Counted from the first letter of the stretch, positions 55,064 through 63,769 are shown. The stretch: DNA of 64,000 nt from Oscillospiraceae bacterium (GCA_017459865.1 JAFUCD010000008.1:62001-126000); one strand, 5' to 3'. Program-made: numbers and translations. The notes: generated by a model from the sequence alone, not told the origin.

Positions 55064-55291
55064 ATGATCTTTGAAAAAGTTAGAGACATTCTGGCGGATC
55101 AGCTTGAGCTCGATCCCGCGTCCATCACCATGGATACCAACATCATCGAGGATCTGGAAGCGGATTCTCTGGACTTTGTTGAGCTCGTCACCTCCATTGA
55201 GGATGAGTTTGACATCGTGATCACCGAAGAGGCGGTCGGCGATTTCAAGACCGTGCGTCAGGTCGTCGAGTTCCTCGAAGACCGCGTGTGA
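55064..55291 (+). CDS. acpP: Acyl carrier protein
   Basis: A 75-residue acidic four-helix protein carrying acyl chains in fatty acid synthesis. The phosphopantetheine Ser is in EADSLDFVELVTSIEDEF, preceded by NIIEDLEADSLD. AAGGAGG precedes the ATG, 33 bases after jag. No other fatty acid genes are nearby, so it may serve as the general ACP or a dedicated one. Confidence 0.95.
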   Translation: MIFEKVRDILADQLELDPASITMDTNIIEDLEADSLDFVELVTSIEDEFDIVITEEAVGDFKTVRQVVEFLEDRV

Positions 55292-55312
55292 TCCTTTTTG
55301 ATCGACCCGACA

Positions 55313-55342
55313 GAGCGGACGGACAGCGAACGTCCGTCCGCT
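55313..55342 (+). terminator. Hairpin after acpP
   Basis: GAGCGGACGGAC pairs with GTCCGTCCGCTC around six bases. There is no T run, so factor-dependent ending or mRNA protection is as likely as intrinsic termination. Confidence 0.55.
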
Positions 55343-55404
55343 CCTCGCATCCTGAAAGAGAAACATGGGGTTGAAAAAACAGTAAAAATAATTGGAAAAA
55401 ATGC

Positions 55405-55433
55405 TTGACTTTTAGAATGGTGCATGTTATTAT
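55405..55433 (+). promoter_or_regulatory. Promoter of the Asp-Thr tRNAs
   Basis: TTGACT (55405-55410), 17 bases, TATTAT (55428-55433), 20 bases before tRNA-Asp. Confidence 0.75.
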
Positions 55434-55453
55434 AATCAAGCGCTGAAACGCAT

Positions 55454-55530
55454 GGCCGAGTAGTTCAGTCGGTTAGAACGCTAGCCTGTCACGCTAGAGG
55501 TCGAGGGTTCAAGTCCCTTCTCGGTCGCCA
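55454..55530 (+). tRNA. tRNA-Asp (GTC)
   Basis: Acceptor GGCCGAG/CTCGGTC, anticodon stem CTAGC/GCTAG around loop CTGTCAC giving GTC, T loop TTCAAGT, encoded CCA. Confidence 0.97.
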
Positions 55531-55557
55531 TCCCGCGGAGTTCACCGCTCCGCGGGA
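55531..55557 (+). other. Hairpin between tRNA-Asp and tRNA-Thr
   Basis: TCCCGCGGAG pairs perfectly with CTCCGCGGGA around seven bases, followed by TTCTCTT. It could weaken read-through into tRNA-Thr or act as a processing spacer. Confidence 0.6.
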
Positions 55558-55566
55558 TTCTCTTGC

Positions 55567-55642
<76 letters not shown>

Positions 55643-55650
55643 ATGAAAAT

Positions 55651-55673
55651 GCCACCCGTGAGGGTGGCTTTTT
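55651..55673 (+). terminator. Terminator after tRNA-Thr
   Basis: GCCACCC pairs with GGGTGGC around GTGA, followed by five T residues. Confidence 0.9.
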
Positions 55674-55692
55674 CATTGGACTTTGCTGCATC

Positions 55693-55709
55693 TCGAACCG
55701 CCGACCTCA
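55693..55709 (-). repeat. Inverted copy of a tRNA-Thr segment
   Basis: On the minus strand these 17 bases equal tRNA-Thr 55608-55624 (TGAGGTCGGCGGTTCGA), covering the end of the anticodon arm, the variable loop and the start of the T arm. A small hairpin, AAATCGC/GCGATTT, follows at once. Confidence 0.8.
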
Positions 55710-55771
55710 AATCGCGAAGCGATTTTTCGATCCGCGGCATAACCGGAGGCGCCCGATGGGCGTCGCCGGTA

Positions 55772-55826
55772 GTTCGAATCCGCCCAGCAGCTCCAATGAA
55801 AATGCCACCCGTGAGGGTGGCTTTTT
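55772..55826 (+). repeat. Direct duplicate of the tRNA-Thr 3' end plus terminator
   Basis: A 55-base stretch identical to 55619-55673: the T arm and acceptor 3' strand of tRNA-Thr, the CCA, the spacer AATGAAAAT and the whole terminator. The intervening about 98 bases hold the inverted segment and no gene. It looks like a remnant left by recombination or integration at the tRNA 3' end. Confidence 0.85.
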
Positions 55827-55842
55827 TCTGTATTTATTTTAA

Positions 55843-55871
55843 TTGACACCCGAACTGCTTTTTGATAAGAT
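55843..55871 (+). promoter_or_regulatory. Promoter of the glycerol-1-phosphate dehydrogenase gene
   Basis: TTGACA (55843-55848), 17 bases, TAAGAT (55866-55871), 16 bases after the duplicated terminator. Confidence 0.75.
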
Positions 55872-55950
55872 AGAAATGTCAGAATTTGCTGTAAAGGCAG
55901 CCTTGTATGCCTTTAGGACAACTAAAATGGATTCAGGAGGGAAAAACGCT

Positions 55951-57192
55951 ATGATTATGGATTGTGAGCGGTATACCGGGAAATGTGTGTGCGGCAGAGA
56001 GCACACCCTGGAAACCAAAAAGGTCGTTGTCGAGTATAACGCCCTTGCGAATTTTGAGCAATACATGGCGGACGTCGGTCTTGCCGGCAAGCGCCGCACC
56101 GTTGTTTACGACACCAACATCTATAAGCTCACCGAGGGCAAGCATGTTGCCGCCGATCAGGAGATTGTTCTTGAGGGCAAGGGTCTGCGCTCTGAGGACA
56201 TCCAGATCGAGGCCATGATGAAGGATCTGGACGATCCCGAAGTGATCGTCGCTTTCGGCGCCGGCACCATCATGGACTTCGGTCGCTATCCCGCGTTCAA
56301 GCTCGGCATCCCGTTCGTCGCGATCCCGACGCTTGCCTCCTCTGACGGCTTCACCGCCAATATCTGCTCCGTGATCCTGGATGGTCAGAAGAAGTCCATC
56401 CCCATGTGCGCGCCGATCCTGGTCGTTGCCGACCTCGATATCATTGCCGGTGCACCCGCGCGTCTGGTCGCCAGCGGCATCAACGACATCCTCGCCAAGT
56501 ATGTCTCCCGCGTCGACTGGAAGATCGCGCGTCTCGTCGCTGACGAATACTTCTGCCCGATGGTCGCGGATCTCGCGGACGAAGCGCTGGATATCATGCG
56601 TGAGGCCGCGGACAAATACGCCGCCACCGGCGAGGCGGATCACGAGGCCATGACCATGGCGCAGATGAAGTCCGGTCTGACCATGCAGCTGCTCAATCAC
56701 TCCCGCGCCGCCTCCGGTGCTGAGCACCTGATGGCGCATCTGGTCGAGATGCAGCCGCCGCGTTTTGAGGGCGCGGAGGGCATCCACGGCGAGTGCGTCG
56801 GCGTCGGCACGTATCTGTGCGCGAAGCTGTATCATGAGCTGGCCGAGAAGACCCCGAAGGCAAAGCCCTTTGAGCCGCTCACGGAGGCCTGGATCCGCGA
56901 GAAGTTCGGCGACCGTCTGGCCGACGGCATCATCAAGGAAAACGCCGATGACATTCTGGGTCAGTTCGATCCGCAGAACATCGTCGATCATTGGGATGAG
57001 ATCAAAGAGCTGATCGCCACCATCCCGCCCGCGGACGAGCTGGAAGCCCTCTACAAGGCCTGCGGCTCGAAGTATCTGCCGGAGCACATCGGCATCGATC
57101 CCGCCCTCACGGACGAGATGCTGCCCATCTCCGCCGCCATCCGCAACCGCCTGACGCTGGTTCGCATGCTGCGCGTGCTCGACTTCGAATAA
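55951..57192 (+). CDS. sn-Glycerol-1-phosphate dehydrogenase (AraM/EgsA-like)
   Basis: A 413-residue iron-containing-alcohol-dehydrogenase-fold enzyme. VIVAFGAGTIMDFGRYPAFKLGIPFVAIPTLASSDGFTAN binds the nucleotide and substrate; metal ligands are the Asp in SGINDILAKYVSRVDWK and the histidines in GAEHLMAHLVEM and GIHGECVGVGT. In Bacillus, AraM makes glycerol-1-phosphate, the archaeal-type enantiomer, for heptaprenylglyceryl phosphate. ATG 55951 follows AGGAGGG; a longer frame starts inside the promoter. No prenyltransferase partner is nearby. A 3-dehydroquinate-synthase-like reading is less fitting. Confidence 0.88.
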   Translation: MIMDCERYTGKCVCGREHTLETKKVVVEYNALANFEQYMADVGLAGKRRTVVYDTNIYKLTEGKHVAADQEIVLEGKGLRSEDIQIEAMMKDLDDPEVIVAFGAGTIMDFGRYPAFKLGIPFVAIPTLASSDGFTANICSVILDGQKKSIPMCAPILVVADLDIIAGAPARLVASGINDILAKYVSRVDWKIARLVADEYFCPMVADLADEALDIMREAADKYAATGEADHEAMTMAQMKSGLTMQLLNHSRAASGAEHLMAHLVEMQPPRFEGAEGIHGECVGVGTYLCAKLYHELAEKTPKAKPFEPLTEAWIREKFGDRLADGIIKENADDILGQFDPQNIVDHWDEIKELIATIPPADELEALYKACGSKYLPEHIGIDPALTDEMLPISAAIRNRLTLVRMLRVLDFE

Positions 57193-57203
57193 GCTTCATC
57201 ACG

Positions 57204-57237
57204 AAAAATGCTCGTACCGATCGGTACGAGCATTTTT
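57204..57237 (+). terminator. Bidirectional terminator after the dehydrogenase gene
   Basis: A 34-base perfect palindrome: AAAAATGCTCGTACCGA and its exact complement. It sits between converging genes and can stop both. Confidence 0.95.
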
Positions 57238-57253
57238 CATGGAATCATAAGTA

Positions 57254-58018
57254 TCAGAGGAAGAGTTCGGGCTCCTTGCGGCTCTTGGCTTCCTTTTTGA
57301 TCTTGGTCTCGACGAGCTTCAGCTCCAGCGGGTTGAGTTTGCGGACGTCGACCGAGCAGTTGGCGACGCAGCGCATGCAGGAGATACACTTTCTTATGCT
57401 GGCGCCGAAAACGTGATCCATGCTGATGGCCTGCACGGGACATTTCTTCGCGCAGGTGCCGCAATAGAGACATCCTCTGGTGGCGTGCGGGACGAGACCG
57501 AGCTTGCCCATCGCCTTTTTATAGGGACGCTTTCCGGGCAGCTGGGGCTTCTTTGTGTCGCCGGCTTCCAGCTTGGCAAGGATCTTCTGTGCGAAGTCCT
57601 TCAGCTTCGCGGCGTCGGAGGTGTCCGGACGACCTGCGCCGAAATCATGAACGATCGAGTGCTGCGCGATGGCGGCGACGCCGGCGATCACGTCAAAATC
57701 GCGCTCTCTGGCGAGATCCTCCATTTCGACCAGCGTATCCTCATAAGCGCGGTTGCCGTACACACAGAGCAGAACGGTTTTTGCGCCGCTGCCGTTGACC
57801 TTTTTGAAGCGCTCCGCCGCGAGCTGCGGCACACGTCCGCCGTAGCAGGGCATGGCGACAATGGCGATGGCCTCTTTGTCCGCGCGGATGCCTTCATAAA
57901 AAATGTCGTGCTCCGCGATATCTACAGCGCCGGTCAGCGTTCCGAGCTCGCGCGCAAGGATCTCGGCAGTTCTCGCCGTGCCGCCCGCCGGGCTGAACAT
58001 GATCACATTTACTTTCAT
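57254..58018 (-). CDS. EFR1-type flavodoxin-ferredoxin fusion
   Basis: A 254-residue protein. The N-terminal 150 residues are a flavodoxin-like fold opening VNVIMFSPAGGTARTAEILA, with a TxxT-like phosphate loop for FMN. The C-terminal part has two 4Fe-4S motifs, CLYCGTCAKKCP and CISCMRCVANCS. This arrangement matches the EFR1 family, which probably moves electrons between cofactors; its partners are unknown. GGGAGGAG precedes the ATG. It is transcribed alone. Confidence 0.9.
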   Translation of the reverse strand: MKVNVIMFSPAGGTARTAEILARELGTLTGAVDIAEHDIFYEGIRADKEAIAIVAMPCYGGRVPQLAAERFKKVNGSGAKTVLLCVYGNRAYEDTLVEMEDLARERDFDVIAGVAAIAQHSIVHDFGAGRPDTSDAAKLKDFAQKILAKLEAGDTKKPQLPGKRPYKKAMGKLGLVPHATRGCLYCGTCAKKCPVQAISMDHVFGASIRKCISCMRCVANCSVDVRKLNPLELKLVETKIKKEAKSRKEPELFL

Positions 58019-58057
58019 AATGCAGTCTCCTCCCGCAGAATATTACAAACTTTTATT

Positions 58058-58086
58058 ATTTTAGCATACATTTCTCTTGTTCGCAA
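58058..58086 (-). promoter_or_regulatory. Promoter of the EFR1 gene
   Basis: Minus strand TTGCGA (58086-58081), 17 bases, TAAAAT (58063-58058). Confidence 0.7.
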
Positions 58087-58108
58087 CCAAAATTCTGTGC
58101 GGTGTTTT

Positions 58109-58137
58109 TTGACAGGATACATGATTTGTTCTATAAT
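58109..58137 (+). promoter_or_regulatory. Consensus promoter of the 58179 gene
   Basis: TTGACA (58109-58114), 17 bases, TATAAT (58132-58137), a perfect match. Confidence 0.85.
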
Positions 58138-58178
58138 GGATCCATTCTATGGATCATCAAATCAAGGAGGTGTGCCTG

Positions 58179-58595
58179 ATGTGGCGTGAGCTCTCGAGCG
58201 AAGCGGACTGTCTGCAATTTCTGGAGCAGATCCAGTTCTTCCACGACAGCTGTATCAAAGCGATGCGCTATACGAGCGGCGCTTATGTGGACGACCGGCT
58301 CTTCATGCATCCGATGAATGACGACAGGAGTCTGACCGTCGTTTTCCAGCGCCAGGGGAAAGACCCGACCACGTTTGAGATCCTGTTTCGGGGTCTGACA
58401 GGCTTGAAGCTGATCCCGGTCGACGAAGCATACACCTGCGAGATACTGGACGCAACGCTGCTGCTGAAGGGAGATCGCATCTGGTGGTGCGACTGCGGCG
58501 GACTGTCCGAGGACGAGATCAAAGCCTATGACGGTACCGTGATCTGTGCCGAGAGCGCATGCTGGCGTGCTGTCGACGCGGATGTCGAGACCTGA
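58179..58595 (+). CDS. Hypothetical protein, 138 residues
   Basis: A soluble acidic protein opening MWRELSSEADCLQFLEQIQFFHDSC with a later DRIWWCDCGGLSEDEIKAYDG segment. I do not recognise a family by name. ATG 58179 lies 8 bases after AAGGAGG and is preferred to the ATG at 58149, which sits almost at the start point. It has its own perfect promoter and no partner gene. Confidence 0.78.
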   Translation: MWRELSSEADCLQFLEQIQFFHDSCIKAMRYTSGAYVDDRLFMHPMNDDRSLTVVFQRQGKDPTTFEILFRGLTGLKLIPVDEAYTCEILDATLLLKGDRIWWCDCGGLSEDEIKAYDGTVICAESACWRAVDADVET

Positions 58596-58612
58596 TCTCG
58601 GACAGATTTTCT

Positions 58613-58641
58613 TTGACAGAAGCTGATCCCTTTCGTATAAT
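58613..58641 (+). promoter_or_regulatory. Consensus promoter of the 58669 gene
   Basis: TTGACA (58613-58618), 17 bases, TATAAT (58636-58641), a perfect match beginning within 18 bases of the previous stop. Confidence 0.85.
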
Positions 58642-58668
58642 GAAGAAAACAGCAGGGAGGGAGTCTTT

Positions 58669-59184
58669 ATGGCAGCCAGATCACAAAACGCACGCGTCTA
58701 TAACGTCCCGATGGATTATTTCGTTCAGAAAATGCGCGCGATCCACTCGAGCGGACTTGGCATGGAGCTGCGCGCCGAGGTGCCCCTGCCGAACGGTCTG
58801 CAGTATCCGCTCAAGCACGGCGTCAGCCTGTCTTCGTGGGGCGAGAACGTGACCGTGACGCTCGCGGATCAGGGCGGCTCGACCTATGTGGACATCGTCT
58901 CGGAGTGCGCGCTGCCGACGCAAATCGTCGATTGGGGCAAGAACAACCAAAATATCCTGAACATTTTTTCCTATCTGGAGCGGGACATGGGTGTGTATTT
59001 CCAGCAGCCCGCGGCGCAGATGCCGGCGGCTGAGCCTGCTTCCTTCCCGCAGCAGACTGCACAAAGCGCGCCTGTGCAGCGCAATACACCGCAGGGCGGC
59101 GTTCAGTTCTGTCCCAACTGCGGGGCGCAGATGCCGGCAACGGCGCGGTTCTGCACGGCCTGCGGCTGTCAGCTTTCCAGATGA
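58669..59184 (+). CDS. Hypothetical protein with C-terminal zinc ribbon
   Basis: A 171-residue protein. The first 105 residues look like one compact alpha/beta domain (YNVPMDYFVQKMRAIHSSG through VDWGKNNQNILNIFSYLERDMGVYF), then a Gln/Pro/Ala linker of about 40 residues, then a zinc ribbon CPNCGAQMPATARFCTACGCQL. It is the third ribbon protein in the window after 26486 and 27674. Function unknown. GGGAGGGAG precedes the ATG. Confidence 0.8.
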   Translation: MAARSQNARVYNVPMDYFVQKMRAIHSSGLGMELRAEVPLPNGLQYPLKHGVSLSSWGENVTVTLADQGGSTYVDIVSECALPTQIVDWGKNNQNILNIFSYLERDMGVYFQQPAAQMPAAEPASFPQQTAQSAPVQRNTPQGGVQFCPNCGAQMPATARFCTACGCQLSR

Positions 59185-59221
59185 CGCCGGCTGCATTTCG
59201 CGTTTTTGCACGATTTAGCCC

Positions 59222-59250
59222 TTGACAATTTGTGTATGTTGCAATATACT
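59222..59250 (+). promoter_or_regulatory. Promoter of the valS T-box leader
   Basis: TTGACA (59222-59227), 17 bases, TATACT (59245-59250). Confidence 0.85.
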
Positions 59251-59256
59251 TTTCAT

Positions 59257-59494
59257 GATAATGCGCAGAAGGGGAGGAGTATTCCCCGGCGGACCTCAGA
59301 GAGAAGGCGGTCGGTGCGAGCCTTTGGGATGCCGGAGAAGAAGGTCGCCTCGGAGCAGCCCGCTTGAACTTAAGTAGAGCGGGACGGGTCCTCCCGATAC
59401 AGAGGCAAGAGTGCCGCGTTCACGGACGCGGAATTCAGGTGGTACCGCGGTTTTTGATCGCCCTGAAACGATTACAGTTTCGGGGCGATTTTTC
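59257..59494 (+). promoter_or_regulatory. T-box leader of valS
   Basis: A leader of about 240 bases. The T-box AGGTGGTACCGCGG (59437-59450), whose TGG pairs with the free CCA end of tRNA, is followed by a terminator (ATCGCCCTGAAACG with GTTTCGGGGCGAT, then TTTTT, 59457-59494). A GTC at 59344-59346, in a purine-rich loop, is a plausible Val specifier; its placement is inferred. Uncharged tRNA-Val should favour antitermination. Confidence 0.94.
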
Positions 59495-59531
59495 TGTCCC
59501 CGAAGGACGACACACGAAGGAGGAAACACAC

Positions 59532-62153
59532 ATGAAGGAACTGCCGAAGGTGTATGATCCCAAGCAGGTGGAGAAGAAGATCTATGACATGTGGGAGGCC
59601 GGCGGCTATTTCACGCCGCAGCCCGATCCCGCGAAGAAGCCGTTCTGCATCTCCATGCCGCCCCCGAACGTCACGGGACAGCTCCACATGGGGCACGCCC
59701 TGGACGCGACGCTGCAGGATGTGCTGACGCGTTATAAGAGAATGCAGGGCTATTCCGCGCTCTGGCTGCCGGGCTATGACCACGCCGGCATCGCGACGCA
59801 GATCAAGGTCGAGGAAAATCTCCGCGAGGAGGAGGGACTCACGCGCCACGATCTCGGACGTGAAAAATTCTTAGAGCGCGTCTGGGCGTGGAAGAACAAA
59901 TTCGGCGGACGCATCGTGCAGCAGCAGAAGGTGCTCGGCGCCTCCTGCGACTGGACGCGCAGCCGCTTCACGATGGACGAGGGATGCTCCCGCGCGGTGC
60001 GCGAGACGTTCTGTGAGCTCTATGAAAAGGGACTCATTTATAAGGGCAACCGCATCATCAACTGGTGCCCGCATTGCCGCACGGCGCTCTCGGACGCTGA
60101 GGTCGAATACAAGGACATGCCGGGTCATTTCTGGCACATCCGCTATCCGATCGAGGACAGCGACGAGGAATTCATCATCGCCACGACGCGCCCCGAGACC
60201 ATGCTGGGCGACTCCGGCGTCGCGGTGCACCCGGACGATGAAAAATATCAGCATCTCGTCGGCAAGAACGCGATCCTGCCGCTCGTCGGCCGCAAGCTCC
60301 CGATCGTGGCGGACGATTATGTCGAGCTGGGCTTCGGCACCGGCGCGGTGAAGATGACGCCCTGCCATGACCCGAACGACTACGAGGTCGGTCTGCGTCA
60401 TAATCTCGAGCAGATCCTGATCTTTGACGAGGACGCGCACGTCATCAACGGCGGCAAGTACAACGGCATGGACCGCGACGAGGCGCGCGAGGCGATCGTG
60501 GCGGATCTGGAGGCCGAGGGTTATCTCGTCAAGGTCGAGGACTACAGCCACAACGTCGGCTGCTGCTATCGCTGCGGCTGCATCGTGGAGCCGATGACGA
60601 GCCCGCAGTGGTTCGTGAAGATGAAGCCGCTGGCACAGCCCGCGATCGACTGCGTGCGCGACGGGCGGATCCAGTTCGTGCCGGAGCGCTTCAGCAAGAC
60701 CTATTACAACTGGATGGAGAACGTGCATGACTGGTGCATCTCCCGCCAACTCTGGTGGGGTCATCAGATTCCCGCGTGGTACTGCGACGACTGCGGTCAT
60801 ATCACAGTCTCGCGCACGGACGCCTGCGAGTGTGAGAAGTGCCACAGCAAGAACATTCATCAGGACGAGGACGTGCTGGACACCTGGTTCAGCTCCGCGC
60901 TCTGGCCGTTCTCCACGCTCGGCTGGCCGGACAAGACGGCGGATCTCGATTACTGGTATCCGACCACGGTCATGGTCACCGGCTATGACATCATCTTCTT
61001 CTGGGTCGCGCGCATGATCTTCTCCGGCATGGAGCAACTCAAGGAGGTCCCGTTCTACAAGGTCTTCATCCACGGTCTCGTGCGCGATGACAAGGGCCGC
61101 AAGATGTCCAAGTCCCTCGGCAACGGTATCGATCCGCTGGAGATGGCGGAGACCTACGGCGCGGACGCGCTGCGCTTCAACCTCGTCACCGGCAACAGCC
61201 CCGGCAACGACATGCGCTTCTATGTGGAGAAGTGCGGCGCGATGCGCAACTTTGCCAACAAGCTCTGGAACGCCTCCCGCTTTGTGATGATGAATCTCAC
61301 GATCGAGAAAAACGAGCTGCCTGAGACGCTGGAGCTGGAGGACAAGTGGATTCTCTCCAAGCTCAACAGCGTGAGCAAGGAGGTCTGTGAGAATCTGGAT
61401 AAATATGAGCTCGGCATCGCCGCGGCGAAGATCTATGATTTTATCTGGGACACCTACTGCGACTGGTATATCGAGCTGACGAAGCCGCGGCTCAACAGCG
61501 GTGACGAGGCGAAAAACCGCAGCGCGCAGCAGGTCCTGCTGTATGTGCTCACGGAGATCCTGAAGCTTCTGCACCCGTTCATGCCGTTCATCACCGAGGA
61601 GATCTGGCAGGCGCTGCCGCACGACGGCGAGGCGCTCATGGTCGCGGAGTATCCCAAGTTCAGCGAAGCGCTTGCCTTCCCGCAGGAGGAGCGGGACTTC
61701 GAGATGGTCATGGCGGCGATCAAGGGCGTGCGCAGCCGCCGCGCTGAGATGAACGTGCCGCCCAGCAAGAAGGCGTCTCTGATCATCGTGGCAGATCGTC
61801 CGGAGGCGTTTGCGGCTGGGGAGATGTATATCTGCAAGCTCGCTTATGCCGACCATATCGAATTGACCGACAGCGTGCCCGAGAACGCCGACAAGATGGT
61901 CTCCGTCGTGACGAACGACGCCAGACTCTTCATGCCGATGGCAGAGCTGGTCGATCTCGATCAGGAACGCGCCCGTCTGGAAAAAGAGCTGGAGAAGGCG
62001 CGCAAAAACTATGAAAACCAGATGCGCAAGCTCTCCAACGAGTCGTTCGTGTCGCGCGCACCGGAGCAGGTCGTGCAGACCGAGCGCGACCGCGCTCAGA
62101 AGGCGAAGGCGCTGATCGAGAATCTGGAGGAAAGTCTGAAAAATCTCGGCTGA
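59532..62153 (+). CDS. valS: Valyl-tRNA synthetase
   Basis: An 873-residue class I synthetase. The HIGH-type motif is [16 protein letters not shown] near residue 45, the editing domain follows with [15 protein letters not shown], the KMSKS loop is [14 protein letters not shown], and a C-terminal coiled coil ([27 protein letters not shown]) is present. The start is the ATG after GAAGGAGGAA at the end of the T-box leader; the long upstream extension of the frame is leader RNA. A hairpin terminator follows. Confidence 0.98.
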   Translation: MKELPKVYDPKQVEKKIYDMWEAGGYFTPQPDPAKKPFCISMPPPNVTGQLHMGHALDATLQDVLTRYKRMQGYSALWLPGYDHAGIATQIKVEENLREEEGLTRHDLGREKFLERVWAWKNKFGGRIVQQQKVLGASCDWTRSRFTMDEGCSRAVRETFCELYEKGLIYKGNRIINWCPHCRTALSDAEVEYKDMPGHFWHIRYPIEDSDEEFIIATTRPETMLGDSGVAVHPDDEKYQHLVGKNAILPLVGRKLPIVADDYVELGFGTGAVKMTPCHDPNDYEVGLRHNLEQILIFDEDAHVINGGKYNGMDRDEAREAIVADLEAEGYLVKVEDYSHNVGCCYRCGCIVEPMTSPQWFVKMKPLAQPAIDCVRDGRIQFVPERFSKTYYNWMENVHDWCISRQLWWGHQIPAWYCDDCGHITVSRTDACECEKCHSKNIHQDEDVLDTWFSSALWPFSTLGWPDKTADLDYWYPTTVMVTGYDIIFFWVARMIFSGMEQLKEVPFYKVFIHGLVRDDKGRKMSKSLGNGIDPLEMAETYGADALRFNLVTGNSPGNDMRFYVEKCGAMRNFANKLWNASRFVMMNLTIEKNELPETLELEDKWILSKLNSVSKEVCENLDKYELGIAAAKIYDFIWDTYCDWYIELTKPRLNSGDEAKNRSAQQVLLYVLTEILKLLHPFMPFITEEIWQALPHDGEALMVAEYPKFSEALAFPQEERDFEMVMAAIKGVRSRRAEMNVPPSKKASLIIVADRPEAFAAGEMYICKLAYADHIELTDSVPENADKMVSVVTNDARLFMPMAELVDLDQERARLEKELEKARKNYENQMRKLSNESFVSRAPEQVVQTERDRAQKAKALIENLEESLKNLG

Positions 62154-62163
62154 GGTTCCGCTT

Positions 62164-62196
62164 TCTACAAAATTACCGCGGACAACAAGATATGAT
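62164..62196 (+). promoter_or_regulatory. Candidate spoIIA promoter with 21-base spacer
   Basis: TCTACA (62164-62169) and TATGAT (62191-62196) are 21 bases apart, the same spacing as at spoIIE. The expected start point, near 62203, falls inside the left arm of the hairpin that follows. No clear sigma-H site was seen. Tentative. Confidence 0.3.
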
Positions 62197-62234
62197 AGCA
62201 CTGTATCCGGCGCGCCGGATGCAGTGCTTTTTTC
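62197..62234 (+). terminator. Intrinsic terminator between valS and spoIIAA
   Basis: AGCACTG and ATCCGGCG pair with CGCCGGAT and CAGTGCT (a single T-G mismatch between the two blocks), followed by six T residues, only 26 bases before the spoIIAA ATG. Confidence 0.9.
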
Positions 62235-62259
62235 ATTTTTACACATAGGAGGCGAAAGC

Positions 62260-62595
62260 ATGCAGACATTTTCAGATTACCGGGACGGGACCCTGACGAT
62301 TTGTTTTCAGGGCGAGCTGGATCATTGCGCGGCGACGTCTGCGCTGGGCGCGGTCGAAGCCGCGGCAGAGGAATATATGCCCCGGCAATGCAGGCTGGAT
62401 TTCTCCGGCCTGTCCTTCATGGACAGCTCCGGGATCGCGGTCATCCTGCGCTCGGATCGGCTGCTGCGGCAAAGCGGAGGCTTGGTTCGGATCGTCGGAT
62501 GCAATGAGCAGATCCGGCGGGTGCTGGAGCTGTCAGGACTCGGGGACCGGATCATCGCGGAAAAGGAGCAAAAAGAGGAGTGTGAGCTGTTTTGA
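62260..62595 (+). CDS. spoIIAA: Anti-sigma F factor antagonist SpoIIAA
   Basis: A 111-residue STAS-domain protein. Its unphosphorylated form releases SigF from SpoIIAB. The regulatory Ser lies in SGLSFMDSSGIAVIL near residue 57. ATG 62260 follows AGGAGG; the longer frame begins inside the terminator. It overlaps spoIIAB by TTGA. SpoIIE, its phosphatase, is at 34871-37201. Confidence 0.95.
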   Translation: MQTFSDYRDGTLTICFQGELDHCAATSALGAVEAAAEEYMPRQCRLDFSGLSFMDSSGIAVILRSDRLLRQSGGLVRIVGCNEQIRRVLELSGLGDRIIAEKEQKEECELF

Positions 62596-63026
62596 ACGCT
62601 GAAAATTATATGAGACTCGAGTTTCCCGCGCGCAGCGTGAACGAGGGCTATGCGCGTGCTGCGGTCGCGGCGTTTGCCGCGCAGCTGGATCCGACGATCG
62701 CCGAGATCGGAGATATCAAGACCGCGGTATCCGAGGCAGTCACGAACGCGGTCGTACACGCGTACCCGAATGAGATCGGCGTGGTGCAGATCCGCGCGCG
62801 CATTCTGCCGGATGATGTGCTGGAGCTTGTGATCAAGGACCGCGGCGTGGGCATCCCGGACATCGATCAGGCCCGCGCGCCGCTGTACACGACCGGCGGA
62901 CCGGAGCGCAGCGGCATGGGCTTTACGATCATGGAGAGCTTCATGGATTCGCTGCGTGTGCGGTCGAGAACCGGGAAGGGGACGACCGTGACGATGCGGC
63001 GCAGGATCCGCCGCAGAAGCGCATAA
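62592..63026 (+). CDS. spoIIAB: Anti-sigma F factor and SpoIIAA kinase SpoIIAB
   Basis: A 144-residue GHKL ATPase. The N box is SEAVTNAVVHAYP, the G1 box IKDRGVGIPDIDQA, the lid LYTTGGPERSGMGFTIMESFMD. It binds SigF and phosphorylates SpoIIAA. The start is a TTG at 62592 in the TTGA overlap with spoIIAA; it gives MNAENYMRLEF, which lines up with the known Bacillus start. ATG 62610 is the alternative. Confidence 0.96.
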   Translation: MNAENYMRLEFPARSVNEGYARAAVAAFAAQLDPTIAEIGDIKTAVSEAVTNAVVHAYPNEIGVVQIRARILPDDVLELVIKDRGVGIPDIDQARAPLYTTGGPERSGMGFTIMESFMDSLRVRSRTGKGTTVTMRRRIRRRSA

Positions 63027-63769
63027 TGGAGGACAATCTTGCGCTCATCCGACAGGCGCAGGCAGGTGACGCCGAGGCTGTGGATGCGCTCATCCGTCGA
63101 AACAGCGGACTGATCTGGAGCGTTGCGAAGCGTTTTTTCGGGCGCGGGCAGGATCCGGATGATCTGTATCAGCTCGGCTGTCTGGGGATGCTCAAGGCGA
63201 TCAACAGGTTCGACCTTTCGTATGGCACGCAGTTTTCTACATACGCCGTGCCGAAGATCTCCGGGGAGATCATGCGCTTTCTGCGGGATGACAGCATGGT
63301 CAAGGTCAGCCGCGGGATGAAGGAGCGCGCCATGAAGCTGAGGCAGACGCGAAGCGCATTGGAGCAGCGTCTCGGACGGGAGCCGACGCTGTCGGAGCTC
63401 GCCGCGGAGACCGGACAGGAGGCGGAGGAGATCGCGGCAGCGCTGGCAGCGTCGGGCTTTGCGGATTCTCTGGAGCAGGAGAGCGGCGCGAACGGCGTCA
63501 GACTGGAGATGCTGCTCTCCGACCACAGCGAAGAGCGAATGCTGGAGCATGTGGCGTTGCGTGCCGCGGTACAAAAGCTTCCTCTCCGCGAGCAAAAGGT
63601 GATCGGTCTGCGGTTTTATCGCGGCATGACGCAGCAGCGTGCGGCGGCGGTTCTGCAGATCTCACAGGTCCAGGTTTCGCGCGTCGAACGGCGTGCGATC
63701 GAGCTTCTGCGCCAGACGCTCTCTGAGGAGCCTGCGGGTGCCAATACCGGATTTCATGACCAAAAATGA
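63026..63769 (+). CDS. sigF: RNA polymerase sigma-F factor
   Basis: A 247-residue sigma-70 family protein for early forespore genes. Region 2 is LYQLGCLGMLKAINRFDLSYGTQFSTYAVPKISGEIMRFLRDD, region 3 follows with LGREPTLSELAAETG, and region 4 is LREQKVIGLRFYRGMTQQRAAAVLQISQVQVSRVERRAI. The ATG overlaps the spoIIAB stop in TAATG. The order spoIIAA-spoIIAB-sigF is the usual tricistronic operon. Confidence 0.97.
   Translation: MEDNLALIRQAQAGDAEAVDALIRRNSGLIWSVAKRFFGRGQDPDDLYQLGCLGMLKAINRFDLSYGTQFSTYAVPKISGEIMRFLRDDSMVKVSRGMKERAMKLRQTRSALEQRLGREPTLSELAAETGQEAEEIAAALAASGFADSLEQESGANGVRLEMLLSDHSEERMLEHVALRAAVQKLPLREQKVIGLRFYRGMTQQRAAAVLQISQVQVSRVERRAIELLRQTLSEEPAGANTGFHDQK

Noticed and set aside
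52892..55366. An 824-codon minus-strand frame over yidD, yidC, jag and acpP
   Set aside because: Four conserved genes occupy the other strand; this is a composition artefact.
59871..62261. A 796-codon minus-strand frame over valS
   Set aside because: It is the shadow of valS with no start signal or recognisable domain.
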